Under the pieces are notes generated by a model that had not been told where the DNA came from, made no database searches, and saw nothing but the letters and a program-made list of their open reading frames with translations. DNA of 64,000 bases from Chara braunii (Eukaryota; Streptophyta; Charophyceae; Charales; Characeae), in assembly GCA_003427395.1 (NCBI GenBank), contig BFEA01000294.1, positions 1,377,542 to 1,441,541 on the forward strand, read 5' to 3'. The position numbers and the translations under genes are program-made. Each line of letters begins with the position of its first letter. The stretch's first letter is position 1. Below are positions 21,609 through 33,514 of the stretch, in pieces.

Positions 21609-22060
21609 ATACCCGGATCTATTTGAAGAGACGAAAGAGGTTGTTGAGAGGGAGGTTGTACAGGCGATAGAGATTATCCAAGGTTCTAGTATTCCGAAGG
21701 GTAGGATCTATCGGATGCCTCCAGCGGAGCTTGATGAGCTTCGTCGGCAGCTCAAGGATCTCATAGAGAAAGGGTTGGATCCGACCGAGTGTCTCCCCTT
21801 ACGGGTCTCCTGTCCTATTTGTACCGAAGAAGGGGGGAACATTGAGGATGTGCATTGACTATAGGGGTCTCAATGCGATCACTGTGAAGAACGCAGAGCC
21901 CCTACCGCGCATCGATGACTTGTTGGACCGAGTGCAAGGGTGTCGATACTTCAGTAAGATAGATCTGAAGTCTGAGTACCATCAGATTGCAATCCAGCCC
22001 GAGGATCAACACAAAACCGATTTTCAAACCAGGTATGGTCTGTACGAGTTTGTGGTGTAG
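21609..22060 (+). pseudogene. pol: RT fingers and palm of the second Gypsy element
   Basis: LVAKYPDLFEETKEVVEREV leads to PKGRIYRMPPAELDELRRQL, then a frameshift near 21775 through the VPKKGG block, and [17 protein letters not shown] with [13 protein letters not shown] (motif A; the usual Gly after Ser is Glu here) and [12 protein letters not shown] (22058-22060) stands where VMPFG normally continues. RT would copy element RNA. Confidence 0.85.
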
Positions 22061-23163
22061 CCCTTCGGTCCTTGCTATGCTCCTGGCACCTTTCAGCACG
22101 CGATGAACTGAATTTTTCATGACTACTTAGATAAGTTTGTCATCGTGTACCTCGACGACATACTTATCTTAGAAGAATTGTCGAAGAACATGTAGCCCAT
22201 CTAGATAAAGTATTGAGTCTCCTACGGCAGCACCAGTTCAAGATTTACCAGGAGAAGTGCGAGTTTGGTCGCACCCGGATCTTGCACCGCGGAGGGATTG
22301 AAGCCCGATGACGCGAAGGTGGCCAGCATTCGTGATTGGCCACGTCCTCAGTCTGTGACTGACGTGAGATCCTTCTTGGGGATGACTGGCTACTACCACA
22401 ATTTCGTGAAGAACTATAGCATAATGATTGCACCCTTGTCGGATCTCACACTCCTTGACACCCCCTGGGAGTGGACAAACATGTTTGAGGCTGGTTTCAG
22501 ACATCTGAAGCATTCCCTGACACACCATGAGGTCTTGAAACCTCCTGATCCTGACAAACCATTCGTTATGACCACGGATGCCAACCAATATGGCATTGGT
22601 GTTGTGCTTGCACAGCAGGAGGGGAAAAAGTTGACCTTCAGTCCTTGCAATGCTCCTGACACCTTTCAGCACGCGATGAACCGGATTTTTCATGACTACT
22701 TAGATAAGTTTGTCATCGTGAACCTCGACGACATACTTATCTTAGTAGGACTGTCGAAGAACATGTAGCCTATCTAGATAAAGTATTGAGTCTCCTACGG
22801 CAGCACCAGTTCAAGATTTACCAGGAGAAGTGCGAGTTTGGTCGCACCCGAATCTTGTACCGTGGAGGGATTGAAGCCCGATGACGCGAAGGTGGCCAGC
22901 GTTCGTGATTGGCCGCGTCCTCAGTCTGTGACTAACGTGAGATCCTTCTTGGGGATGATTGGCTACTACCACAATTTCGTGAAGAACTATAGCATAGTGA
23001 TTGCACCCTTGTCGGATCTCACACTCCTTGACACCCCCTGGGAGTGGACACACCATGAGGTCTTGAAACCTCCTGATCCTGACAAACCATTCGTTATGAC
23101 CACGGATGCCAGCCAATATGGCATTGGTGTCGTGCTTGCACAGCAGGAGGGGAAAAAGTTGAG
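22061..23163 (+). repeat. 573-bp in-frame tandem duplication in pol (RT palm to RNase H)
   Basis: CAGCACGCGATGAAC occurs at 22094 and 22667, exactly 573 bases apart (191 codons). Each unit covers the RT catalytic loop (LDKFVIVYLDD or LDKFVIVNLDD), the connection (DVRSFLGMTGYYHNFVKNYS) and the start of RNase H (FVMTTDANQYGIGVVLAQQ). Unit 1 therefore runs from RNase H back into RT at about 22640. Unit 2 lacks 45 bases present in unit 1 (22477-22521), bounded by GACA repeats. The two units differ little, so the duplication is younger than the element's decay, or it is a mis-join. Confidence 0.88.
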
Positions 23164-23451
23164 GCCCATAGAGTACATGTCCAAAAAGATGCCCTCTCAA
23201 AAGTTGGTTAAATCCACATATGAGAAGGAACTCCACGTGATTTACAAAGCGCTGACTCATTGGAGGCACTACCTCCTTGGGCGATTCTTCTACGTCAAGA
23301 TTGATCATCAGACCCTGAGGTGGATGAAGACCCAACCTGTACTCTCCGATGCTTTGAAACGTTGGATTGAAGTCATAGAACAATATGACTTTGAACCGCA
23401 GTATATCAAAGGGGAGTATACAAGGTTGTTGATGTGCTATCGCGTAGACTA
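23090..23451 (+). pseudogene. RNase H of the second Gypsy element
   Basis: FVMTTDASQYGIGVVLAQQ (catalytic Asp), STYEKELHVIYKALTHWRHY (catalytic Glu) and FYVKIDHQTLRWM (third block) are in one frame. The end (GEYTRLLMCYRVD, TAG) is where the conserved NVVADALSR would be; one lost base shifts the frame there. Confidence 0.85.
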
Positions 23452-24425
23452 GACTTCCTTGGGGCACTGGTTACTGAGTTCGGGCTTGCGGACAATGTGA
23501 CTCAATCCTTGGTGGAAGCCTATAGCGAGGATCCGTTCATGGCTGACATCATACACAGACTCGAGGCGAAGGACAAGGTCACCTCCGATGAGTTTGTATC
23601 GGTCAATGGCCTGCTGTTCCACGAGAAGGCAAGGAATAAACGTATGTGTATACCCAATAGAGAGTGCGTAGTTTCTTTCTAGGAGAGTGTCACTACCCCA
23701 CCAGACATTTTGGGTATAAAAAGACTCCAGCTAAATTGTTGCAGCGTTTCTAGTGGCCCACGATGATGAAGGATACCAAACTATATGTTGAGACTTGCCA
23801 AGTCTGTCAACGCGACAAGCCTCGGACACAGGCTCCTCTTGGGCTACTCAAGCCCCTTCAGGTTCCGGAGAGGCCCGGTGAAAGCCTGTCTATGGATTTC
23901 ATGGATACGCTGGTCACCAGCAAGAGTGGTATGAGGTATATCTACATCATTGTGGATAGGTTTAGTAAGTATGCTAGGTTAGTAGCTATGCCGAAAACAG
24001 CAAAGGCCGAGTAAGCCATCAAGTTGTTTAAGGAAAACTGGGTCAGAGACTTCAGCTTGCCTAAGTCTATAGTCAACGATTGGGATGTCCGATTTACCAA
24101 CGATTTGTGGAAGGCAGCAGCTGCCCAACAAGGAACGCAACTGCAGATGACCTCTGAAAATCACCCAGAGGCGAATGGACAGGTGGAGCAAATGAACCAC
24201 GTTGTACAGCACCTGTCGAGGCATTACATTAAGCCTAATCAGGTGGACTGGGATGTGAAGCTTGCTCTCATTTCCAGTCTGTACAATAACGCAATTCACA
24301 GCGCAACCGGGGTCAATCCTAACAGCCTGCTACTAACGATCAAGCCTAGACTCCCTCTGGACTTCCTGCTACCTGAGAACCAGCCCACTGCTGCGCCAGG
24401 CACTCTGGAATTTGCTTATCGTTAA
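23434..24425 (+). pseudogene. Integrase of the second Gypsy element
   Basis: The zinc module is broken by a frameshift near 23682 and ends with CQVCQRDK at about 23797. The DDE core reads SMDFMD, SIVNDWDVRF (the usual SDRD second-Asp block) and HPEANGQVEQMNH, which keeps the Glu. A TAA at 24012-24014 divides the core and the frame ends at 24425. The enzyme would join cDNA to the chromosome. Confidence 0.83.
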
Positions 24426-24997
24426 TGCAGCAAGCAGTGGATAACATGCATAAAGCACAGGCGGCAATGATAGAATCTGAGAACAAGCACCGCTGCCCAT
24501 CTACATTTCAGGTAGGGGACAAAGTCTAGGTCAAAGCTTCTAAACAGGGGCAGGAGCATGGGATCTCCCGCAAACTTATGCCACAGTATTTCGGACCTTG
24601 AGAGGTACTAGACATCGTTGGAGAAGAACCTGACGGACCATCCTACGTTATCCAAATCGCTGGTCACCTTCGCACCTACCCTGTTTTTCACGCCTCCAAA
24701 CTTGCACCTTTCAAAGAAACTGACCAAATCCCCTCTCGTCGGTCAATGTTGCCCCCAACCATGGATGGAGAGGTCGACATTGACGACATTGTTGACCACA
24801 GGGAAATGTTGGTTCCAAAACCGACAGGCAGGGGTCGTCCTCCGAAGCCAAAGCTGCAATATCGAGTTCGGTTCCGACATCACGCCGATCCAAAGGAGGA
24901 CATATGGTTTACGAGGGAGGAACTAATGCAGTCCGCTCCACAGGTTGTCGCTCACTATGAGAAGTCATTGCAAAAAGGAAAGCGCCAGATTGATTGA
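24426..24997 (+). pseudogene. Integrase C terminus and chromodomain-like tail, second Gypsy element
   Basis: After several stops and frame changes the GPW-type module (ISRKLMPQYFGP) is visible near 24560-24600. An 83-codon open piece (24746-24997) then carries MDGEVDIDDIVDHRE, YRVRFRHHADPKEDIWFTRE and ELMQSAPQVVAHYEKS, which fits a chromodomain of the type that reads histone marks to guide integration. Confidence 0.75.
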
Positions 24998-25034
24998 ACT
25001 TCTCAGAGGATTATCCAAGTATGGAGGAGGGAAC

Positions 25035-25987
25035 GCGAGCCCCTTGTCCTTGGAGAGCCCTATTCGGCCCTATCTTCAGCATGCATGGCCGCCCTAAGTG
25101 AAGGCAGGCCTGCCAAATGACAAGAGGCCTATATTTGGCATTGGTTGCAAACGAGGGAATTCAGGCAGTTGCGCTGCGTCAACTGGTTGAGTGAGCCCAG
25201 GCCTTGCCTGCCTTTTTCCAAATGTATCTGAGGCAAGCTTTGGGCTAGACACACAGCACGAACTGAACACAGGCCGCTTGGCCGTTGGACACGGGTAACC
25301 TCCCCAGGCCCTGGTACAGGGGCTCAGCCACTTGGGGCCTACCAGAAGCTTCCTGGGAGAGGCCCAAGCCAGCCAGGCAGCCCACGACCGGCAACCACTT
25401 TCCATGAAGGAAAGGGCCTGGCTGCTGGCTAGACATGCAGGCACTCGTTGCTTATGGGCAAGCGTTGCTGCGCCAACTGCTAACACAAGTCCCGACTCGC
25501 TCACTGGCGAGCAAGGAAGAAGCAGGCTTCCATAGCCAAGCAGACCTGCGCATTGCTGGATGGGGCGCATGGTGGTCTTCGAGTGCACATGGCATACGTG
25601 TGGGGGATGGAGGTCGTGAGTGAAGCGTGGGACATACCTGGTGCTCGATGCGAACGACATTGGCCGAGATCTGCTCGTACTTCGGGAAGTTGTTGACGTC
25701 AGCAGCCGCATTGTAGATAGGCTAGATAGAATCTGCCATTCGTAGTCTGGGCGTTGAGCGCCCGATAGGGATTCAACATTGGTTCATTGTTGATGATGAT
25801 GAGACTATTCCAACATTGTCACTTGTGAGTTTTTGTTGTGTTCTTATTTGGTGGAACTCGAGTTGCAATTCTGCTTTTGGTTCGAGGTAAAGACTATCTG
25901 GTTTCATGTGTATGATGCTGCTTGGTTTTTGGAATTCGTTATCGCTCATTTTCCTTGCAAAATCTACAAAGAGGCTAATTCTTGGCG
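25035..25987. other. Non-coding stretch, possibly 3' LTR of the second Gypsy element
   Basis: No gene is supported. The sequence is GC-rich with many CCAGGC/GCCTGG words and short inverted pairs such as AGGCCTGCC. LTR identity cannot be shown without a second copy. Confidence 0.4.
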
Positions 25988-27135
25988 AGTGCCATGACTC
26001 AGAGGGACACTTTGGGTTCAAAAAGACTTTTGCCAATGTCTGAGACTAATTTGTTTGGCAAGGGTTAAAGAACGACACACTAATGTACGTGAGAACTTAT
26101 CTTGTGTGCCAGCACAACAAGCCACCCCACAAGAGTCCCTTGGGATAATCGAGACCACTACCAATTCCTGAAAAACCAGAAAGTCGAAATGGGAACAGTC
26201 AGGTAATGGTGATCGTGGACATATTCTCTAAGTACGCAATGCTTGTGCCTCTACCGCCAAACACAAAAACTTAACTTGTCATCCAAAAGTTTCAGATGCG
26301 ATGGTTTTTTTAATATGGATACCCTACTACCATCGTATCTGACAGAGATGAAAGATTCACCGGAGAATCTTGGCAAAAGCTGAGTGAAGCTTACGGCACC
26401 AGATCGACTATGCCTTTAGGACGACATCCTGAGACTAACGCCCAAACTAAACAAATGAACAAGTTGTGCCAACAGCTCCCACCCATGTATGCACCCTTAT
26501 CAGATTGACAGGGATGAGAACCTACACAAAATTGCAAGTGCATATAATAATAGTATACACACTTCTACAGGTCGCACACCTAATGCACTGCATAAAGGTT
26601 GGCAACCTCTAGACCGATTGACTCCCCAACAAGTGACCAAATCCAGAAGCTGCCCCTCGTAGTTCTCTATGAGCAAGACATTCAGAAAGCAAAACAGAAT
26701 ATAAAGAATGCCCAACAAAAAATGATTGAACAGGCAAACAAACATACAAGGCCTGCACAATTCAAAGAAGGAGATACGGTTTGGGTTAAATCCAACGAAT
26801 TCTCACTTGAGGAAAATGTATCGCGGAAAATGCTACCATAATAGGGGACAACGGTGGACCATCCTACCGAATTGACATTCCCCCTCATCTAAGAACATAC
26901 CCAGTCTTCCACGCATCTAAGTTGCTACCCTATGCTAAAGGACAGGAATTCCCAAGTAAACCATCTTCGTTTCCTCCTTCAATGGATGGTGGGTATCAAG
27001 TAGAGAAAATCATCCAACACGGGTTTTTCTTCGGTACAACTGGAGGAAGACCTTGTCTGAAGCTCGCTGGTTTAGTAGAAGAGAACTTTTACCTATTGCT
27101 CCTGATATGGTCTCCGCATACAAGAGAAGTCTAAG
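25988..27135 (+). pseudogene. Integrase and chromodomain-like tail of a third Gypsy element
   Basis: Only the 3' part of pol is present. The zinc module reads HDSEGHFGFKKT (both His kept) and YLVCQHNK, where the first Cys of CxxC is Tyr. The DDE core reads VMVIVDIFSKYA, TIVSDRDERFTG and HPETNAQTKQMN; in the last block the catalytic Glu of the usual QTER is Lys. SRKMLP, then YRIDIPPHLRTYPVFHASKL and a partial chromodomain tail follow with frame changes. It differs from the other two Gypsy elements here, so it is a separate insertion, cut off on the left. Confidence 0.8.
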
Positions 27136-27165
27136 AATCCAAGCCTGAATTGGAAAAACTCAAAA

Positions 27166-27190
27166 TCGGGCAGGATGGGATGTTGTAACT
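27166..27190 (+). promoter_or_regulatory. Polypurine tract and likely 3' LTR start of the third Gypsy element
   Basis: ATCGGGCAGGATGGGA is followed by TGTTGTAACT (27181). A purine run followed by TG right after an integrase end is the usual LTR junction. The right LTR end was not found. Confidence 0.5.
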
Positions 27191-29364
27191 CGTGTGCCAA
27201 ATCGCGCAGCTGGGCTCCAGTTGCGCCCTCAAAAAGCACGAACAGGCAGGCCCTGAAAAAAGGGGTCAAACAGGCCCTCAAAAAGGGCCCAGACTGATAG
27301 TTGACCGAAAAGTCAACAGTCAGCTTGTGGACCCAGGATCTGATCCAAGAAGCCAAAGTCAACACATAAGATTTCCTGATCTAATAGTGGTTTGCAGGTT
27401 CCAAAAGATTCAGGCCTCAAGGAGTCCAGACCAAAACTGGGACAAATTGGTGAGAATCCGCGGCCTCACATGGACAGACGCTGACCCTGGAGAACGCGAG
27501 TCAACACCATGTGCGGTTGACCTCCCCACTGCTTGGGCATTCAGTCTTGCAAGTTGCTTGGGGCTTCGATGCTGCAAGTGAGACTTGAGGGGAGGGCGCT
27601 GGCACCAGGCCGTTTCATGGGCGCCAGCCAGTTACTGTAGTAGGAGAAGAGAGAGACAACAGCCATTGTTGCGACCATAGACGACGGCGAGGTAATGAGG
27701 AGAGAGAGAGAGAGTGGGGGCGAGAGGTGATGTCGTGTGCGCGTACCTGGTCTTACCTGATGTGACGCTGCTGCTGATTTTGCTCGCTGCTGGAGGTGCT
27801 CATCTGCGAGGGGCTGCGTTACACCATCCCCGTGTCATGCTGTGTTCGGGTTGCTGACGTGGCAGAGGTGGGAACCTTGGAGGAGAAGTGGGACTTGATT
27901 GCTACGATATTCTTCTCACTTCATCTATCTTTCCTTCCCCCTATCTTTTCTAATCTGGATACTCTTGACTTGGAGACTTTACAAGTGGATATAAAGTGAA
28001 ATCAGACTCACTTTCTGCTTCACTTCGCATACATGCAAACAGATGGCAATTCACACTGGCGCTGTGCGCCCACACAAAACTCAGAGATAGTCAAGCCGAG
28101 AACACAGTTCAGTTACAAACTCGCTTCCAATTGGCTATGGCAACTGGGCGCCCACACGTCCTTTCTCCAACACAGTGTCCTCCCAACTGTTCACACGCAC
28201 TCCACTTCGGATCTCCTTGAATATCCCACGCACATACACTCTGTAAGACACACACACCCACTCACTCTGACTAACACCTATCGCTAGCTATGGCAGCTAT
28301 GGCTGCCAACTACTACTATCTACAAGCAGCTATGGCTGCGCTAATCTCCACCTCAGCCCACTTCGCCTTCAGGCCTCTGCAGACCACCTCGCACAAGACG
28401 CTAGGGCAGCGCTTCCGCATGGCTCACGCAGGAATCAATCAATGGCTGGACGCTGCCTCTTGATTTATACTTCTGTAAGTCGCTAGTCTGCCCTTTTCCA
28501 TCGGGCCCATGGTGCACACAGTCCCTCATGGTACTTGCTGACTGTACAAAGTGAGACTGGGACTGGGTACCGCTGACTAAGCTAAGTTGGACTCACCACT
28601 TGCCCACTTGCCTCTGGTCTGCTGTGTAAAACGTGAGAAGAAACTTGAAAGGCCACTTCCGGACCTTCCGGAAGTTTGCGGACTTGGCCTTTCAGGACTG
28701 TAGCAGCTACGGCCTTGACCTTTCAAGACTGTAGCAGCTACGACCATGACCTTTCAGAACTACAACAACTATGACCCCAATGCAGGTATGACCCCTACTT
28801 CGACAGGTCTAAGGTTCAAGACCCGACAACTACTCAAACCTACGACAGACAACTTTCAACTACTAACACACAAGTCACGGGTTCAAGACACACAGGGTGG
28901 GCTTGATATCGTACACAGGTAAGATAAGGTAAGGTAAGGTCTGGGGATCGAGCCCTCGGATCCGTATCTGTGACTGCAAAAAGGTGAAAACCGTTTCAAA
29001 ACGATCATGTGCTTCATTGACTTCGAATTGATGGACTGGCTGGAATGATTATCTTGACATTGCACGACATTGTTATCTCACGACATTGCTATCTGACGAC
29101 GTGATTGTCTAACGAGACTGGGCTCATTACACCTTGTTCTTCGATCCTGGTTTGTGCCGCATGGACCGGGACTGCAGGCAGCTGGTAGCATGTCCAGTTC
29201 GGCGGAGGACACACATGGTTTCTTTTGATATTTATTCGCTTTGTCGGAGCCGTGGCCACGTCCCTGGATACCGTTTGTGGAAGAGGCAGGCGCTGGGAGA
29301 CCTTCGGCGTTGGCCTTCCTCAACTGCAAGGCGGACATCTTCATAGGCTAGCTCCGCCCCCGTT

Positions 29365-29368
<4 letters not shown>
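27191..29368. other. Non-coding, part may be LTR; short repeats
   Basis: No coding region is supported. Visible items are AGGCCCT(C/G)AAAAA-type repeats near 27250-27290, a (GA)n tract near 27700, three units of GACCTTTCA-R-GACTGTAGCAGCTACG type at 28688-28777, the inverted pair ACTTCCGG/TTCCGGAAGT near 28653-28674, and an (AAGGT)n run near 28920-28940. B-box-like words (GGTTCAAGACC near 28811, GGATCGAGCC near 28947) lack matching A-boxes. Confidence 0.5.
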
Positions 29369-29461
<93 letters not shown>

Positions 29462-29545
29462 NNNNNNNNNNNNNNNNNNNNNNNNNNNNNNNNNNNNNNN
29501 NNNNNNNNNNNNNNNNNNNNNNNNNNCTATCTATCTATCTATCTA

Positions 29546-29605
<60 letters not shown>
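29369..29605. repeat. Compound microsatellite (CT)n-(CTAT)n-gap-(CTAT)n-(GT)n
   Basis: (CT)n from 29369, (TCTA)n to 29461, a gap at 29462-29526, (CTAT)n to about 29546 and (GT)n to 29605. The gap is probably an unresolved part of the same array. ORFs across it are artefacts. Confidence 0.95.
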
Positions 29606-29606
<1 letters not shown>

Positions 29607-29646
29607 CACGTGGAGCACTTATTCGTTGTGGTGAGCAAAGGGCGGA

Positions 29647-31111
29647 CATGGACATGGAGCGTATAGCATCAGATGGCGGACATGGGGAGTGGAAGGACTG
29701 GATGGCGATGATGTTGTTCGTCGTCGCGCAAGTGGTTCAACAAAGAAATGTATCCGCCATGACAATTGCAGGCTGCGGCAGCACTGCCATCCCAAGTCCC
29801 TGGTGTTAGTGACAACCTTGCAATTATAGCTGTCGGTATGATGCATAGCCATGTGATGCATTGTGCAGCGATGAAGGTTGTCGAAGAGCCTGCGCGCTGC
29901 AGAGGTAGATTGTGGGTCTTGCAAAGAAGTGGAGGTGTGTGGTCGGACCTGCGCATGGAGGCGAATAGACATGACAAGGTGTTCCGACGCTTTTGTCGAC
30001 TCCCCCGCGCCTTGTGCTTAGACATACTCGAGAGGATCGAGCCCCACATTCAACGAGCGGACATGAACTGGAGGCCGCCACTGCCTGCATCTTTGAAGTT
30101 TGCACGCGCACTGGGTCGTTGGGTGATGGGCACGTACTACAGAGTTTGGACATTCTCTTGGTGTGAGGTTGGCCAGCGCACAGCAGAGCAATGTCGACGT
30201 GGCAGATGCACTTATCAAAGAATATGGACAGGTCATTGGTTTTCCGGAAGGCCATCGTCTACAGGACACACTAGACGCTTTCGAGAGAAAAGGTTTCCCC
30301 GCACCCACGTCTACATTGAGAAGCCGAAGGGTGAGAGGGCGTAGTGCTACTACAATCAGACTGGGGGTCACTCCTTCGTCACTCAGGTGGTCTGTGACCA
30401 TGAGGGGAGGATCTTGAACGTGTACGTTGGTTGCCCAGGATCGGTGCATGACGCCCGCGTCCTGCGTTTGTCACCCATGTACATGGATGTCCAAGAAGGG
30501 CGGGGCATTTTTCACAGTGGAGCATGCACCTTGCATGACGGCAAGGAAGTGGGGAACTATCTTCTAAGTGACGCTGGCTATCCACTTCCATGGATAATGA
30601 CCCCGGTAGGCGACACCACGAGGGCGGCCACGAAGAGGCAGTTAGACGACTTCCATACCGCAGCGAGGTCTACCATTGGTTCGGGCAGTTCTATCTTCTA
30701 GGTGACGCTGGCTATCCACATCTTCCATGGATGATGAGTATTAATGACCCCAGTAGGTGGCACCACGAGGGCAGCCACGGAGAGGCAGTTTAACGACTTC
30801 CATACCGCAGCGAGGTCTATCATTGCTTCAAGCGGTTGAAAGGAGTGTGGTGTAATTTCATCCACCGGCAGATCTGCAACATGAAGACCTTGCGCAAGGA
30901 ATTCATGGCTGCATGCATCCTTCATGACCTGCTGATGGACGCGAAGGTCGAAATCGATCAGACTACGACAGTGGTCGTTGTCAAAGATGATGGCTGCGTA
31001 GGAGAGATGAAGTGCATAACCAAGAGGAAGGCTGGGGATGAGATGACGTGTCGCTGGCTCATAGCACGAAAACCAGCAAAACCATCAGGGGAAGATAATG
31101 GCTCATATTGA
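29647..31111 (+). pseudogene. PIF/Harbinger (DDE_Tnp_4-like) transposase, broken
   Basis: The chosen start is MDMERIASDGGHGEWKDW at 29647. After a frameshift, WSDLRMEANRHDKVFRRFCR to SLKFARALGRWVMG forms the N-terminal helical part, and a further shift gives QQSNVDVADALIKEYGQVIG. The catalytic region shows THVYIEKPKG with the preceding first-Asp block missing, then QVVCDHEGRILNVYVGCPGSVHDARVLRLS (cut here: PGSVHDARVL holds the second Asp), YLLSDAGYPLPWIMTP, and at the end KGVWCNFIHRQICNM with AACILHDLL. About 135 bp (30570-30703) is repeated at 30704-30840. At least three frameshifts, a lost Asp and the duplication make it dead. It would cut and paste an element with TWA target duplications. 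Confidence 0.85.
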
Positions 31112-31240
31112 GCACCATGCGAGGTTGCATGGTGCCCTTGGGGTGTTTGACACACTGTGTGCTTACAAAATGTTCTTTCTTTGCTGTCGTCCGTACTTCA
31201 AATTGAGCTAATTTAGAAACAAGGGCGATTTTGGTTGACG

Positions 31241-31244
<4 letters not shown>

Positions 31245-31291
<47 letters not shown>

Positions 31292-31470
31292 CGTATGTGC
31301 ATGGCTCCATACATATCCGTGTGTGTATGCGATAATACGACTATACATCTGTCTGTGTATGCAGCGGTGTGTCCATCTGTCCATCTAGGTATGCACCTGC
31401 TCATTTCAGTGACTGTGAATGCGGACACAGTTGCAAGATCGAAGTCCAACAGACGTGATCAATCGTTCGC

Positions 31471-31551
<81 letters not shown>

Positions 31552-31620
31552 GACACACGAACAAACGTTTGCGTGTATGTGTTCTTTTGTCAACGTGTGT
31601 GTGTGTGTGTGTGTAAGTGT
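31245..31620. repeat. Microsatellites (CT)n, (CA)n, (GT)n
   Basis: (CT)n at about 31246-31290, (CA)n at about 31475-31550 and (GT)n at about 31597-31614, with unrelated DNA between. Poly-Thr/His and Arg-Glu ORFs over them are artefacts. Confidence 0.95.
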
Positions 31621-32889
31621 GTGTTTGTATGCGTGGGCGTGTGTCTCTCGCGATGAAGACCGGATTAGCAGAGAGAGTAGAATACCAAACCACATGCGCA
31701 TATCAAAGAAAAGATCCTATGTAGTCGCGGAGAAGGATGGCACACAAGGAAAATAGATGTGGATGAAGAATGTCTCGATCGTCAAAGCAATAACGACAAC
31801 AAACAATGAAGTGCAATGTGTGCGACAAACACGAAGATGCCCAGCGTGAGAAAGCAAGTTTTAACGCACACAGGAAGGCGCAAAAACATGTCCATCAAAC
31901 CATCGCATTTAAGCATTGTAAAAGTTGACATGTGGGTACTCATTCGCCGTTGCGCAGCCAAACACCACGCCTCCTACGCTTCTCCACAAAACAACTGATC
32001 GGAAGCTACATACTACTTCCTTCCGCTTGCAAGCAATTATAGACTGGTGAGCAACACACCAAGGATGGGTATGGACATAAAACACAGCCCCTTCAAGGAA
32101 GACATCGTTCCTTCGTCCATTGGCCACAGTACACAGCACAGGTGATGGATATCAGTTAAGACTTCATCACCCAATTGCACAGATTGAAAACCACTGACAC
32201 CTGCGACTGCTGGCCCCACTTTGTGACTTCCGCCATCGTGCACAAAAAATTAAAATAAAAAATTGATGTCATATTATCAGTGCACGTGGACATCATGAAG
32301 GTATACGACGCCGGAGCGGTAGATCTGCAGATTTTTTACCCCCTACGACGCTACCACGCACCCTCGAAACAACCCCGAATCTCAACACGCGGCTTCTTTC
32401 ATTATCCAAGGTGAACAGTCATAAAGTCTCCGCGCAACCATCACCTCACAAAGGGAAAACTATGTCCACGACAGTGATCTTCCCCCCCCAGGTAATCTCA
32501 CCCTTGGAGAGGCAGGTGAAGCACATCGCACCACGTGGCATTCCTCTGGGTTCATCCCTCGTGCTCGAAAGCCAGATTGGAGACAACGTGAAGCAGCATG
32601 TCTCTGATAATGTCGGGGTATGTGCGGTCCCACTCGTCCGGGATGATGTTCCCGATCTTCGATGCATGCACGATGATCTGTCGGAGCAGCCTCCGCTCGT
32701 ATCCCACGCCGACCACCATGTACAACGCCTTCAAACCATTGGCATCAACTTCGTAGTGCCTGACGTGATGGCGGGTGACTTCACGATCGAACTCCATATC
32801 CCGATCTTGCGCATCTCGTCTATGGCGCATGTGCCAAAAGACGACGATCCTCCCAACTATCATCGCTCATCAACTGACCTTCACATCCA

Positions 32890-32892
<3 letters not shown>
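31621..32892. other. No recognised gene; unassigned minus-strand ORF 32552-32863
   Basis: Nothing homologous is recognised. A 103-codon minus-strand frame at 32552-32863 has an ordinary composition (YMVVGVGYERRLLRQIIVH, IIPDEWDRTYPDIIRDML) and lies between the Harbinger transposase and the Myb/SANT-like pseudogenes, both also degenerate. It may be a fragment of an element-encoded protein, but no family can be named. Confidence 0.35.
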
Positions 32893-32893
<1 letters not shown>

Positions 32894-32959
<66 letters not shown>

Positions 32960-32971
32960 NCCCACACACAC

Positions 32972-33025
<54 letters not shown>
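32894..33025. repeat. (CT)n followed by a poly(C) tract
   Basis: (CT)n at 32894-32958, an unknown base at 32960, a short (CA)n and then about 53 consecutive C to 33025. Poly(C) of this length is uncommon and may be partly a sequencing artefact. Confidence 0.9.
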
Positions 33026-33026
<1 letters not shown>

Positions 33027-33514
33027 TCTAACAGATTGCACGCCCCACTTACATTCAAGAAGCATACACCTCAACCCCGATGCATCACCGTTACATCCAA
33101 TCGCCCAGTCTCCACACCAACTTCACGGGCAACACCACCGATCATCGAAGAAATTCCGCGGCAGGTGAACAACTCACTCAAGTGGTCGGCCTCGCCCTCT
33201 TAAATAGATGCACAACAGCAACGGAAGTATTCCGTATCCTTTGTGCAAACCACAAACCTGGGCATGACCTTTCTTTTTTTTTGTTCACAAAATGTTATTG
33301 TTTAACCTTTTTTTTTTGTTTTCCGTGTGTCCAACACGACCTTCCCCCACCCACTGCCCTCGCACACCGACGAGCATCCAATTTCAATCGCAGTTGATGC
33401 AGCACGATAAAGGCAGAACCAGTGGCATGAAGAAACCAAACCAAAAAAGAAACAAAAACAAACAAACAAACAAACAAAAAAAAAACCAAGTAAACAATTC
33501 AAAGGAGACGACAA

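Larger units (their letters stand above)
18816..25034 (+). mobile_element. Second (older) Ty3/Gypsy element, chromodomain-like tail
   Basis: Contains gag with a CCHC knuckle, protease, RT, RNase H, integrase and a chromodomain-like C terminus, all broken. The first Gypsy element inserted into its leader or LTR, so the left end lies in or before 1-913. A purine-rich stretch TATGGAGGAGGGAA (about 25020-25033) may be the polypurine tract, which would start the 3' LTR near 25035. I cannot define the LTR because no second copy is visible. Frameshifts, stops and a large internal duplication show long inactivity. Confidence 0.85.

Noticed and set aside
30163-30417. Separate small gene inside the Harbinger region
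   Set aside because: It is a frame-shifted piece of the transposase, not an independent gene.
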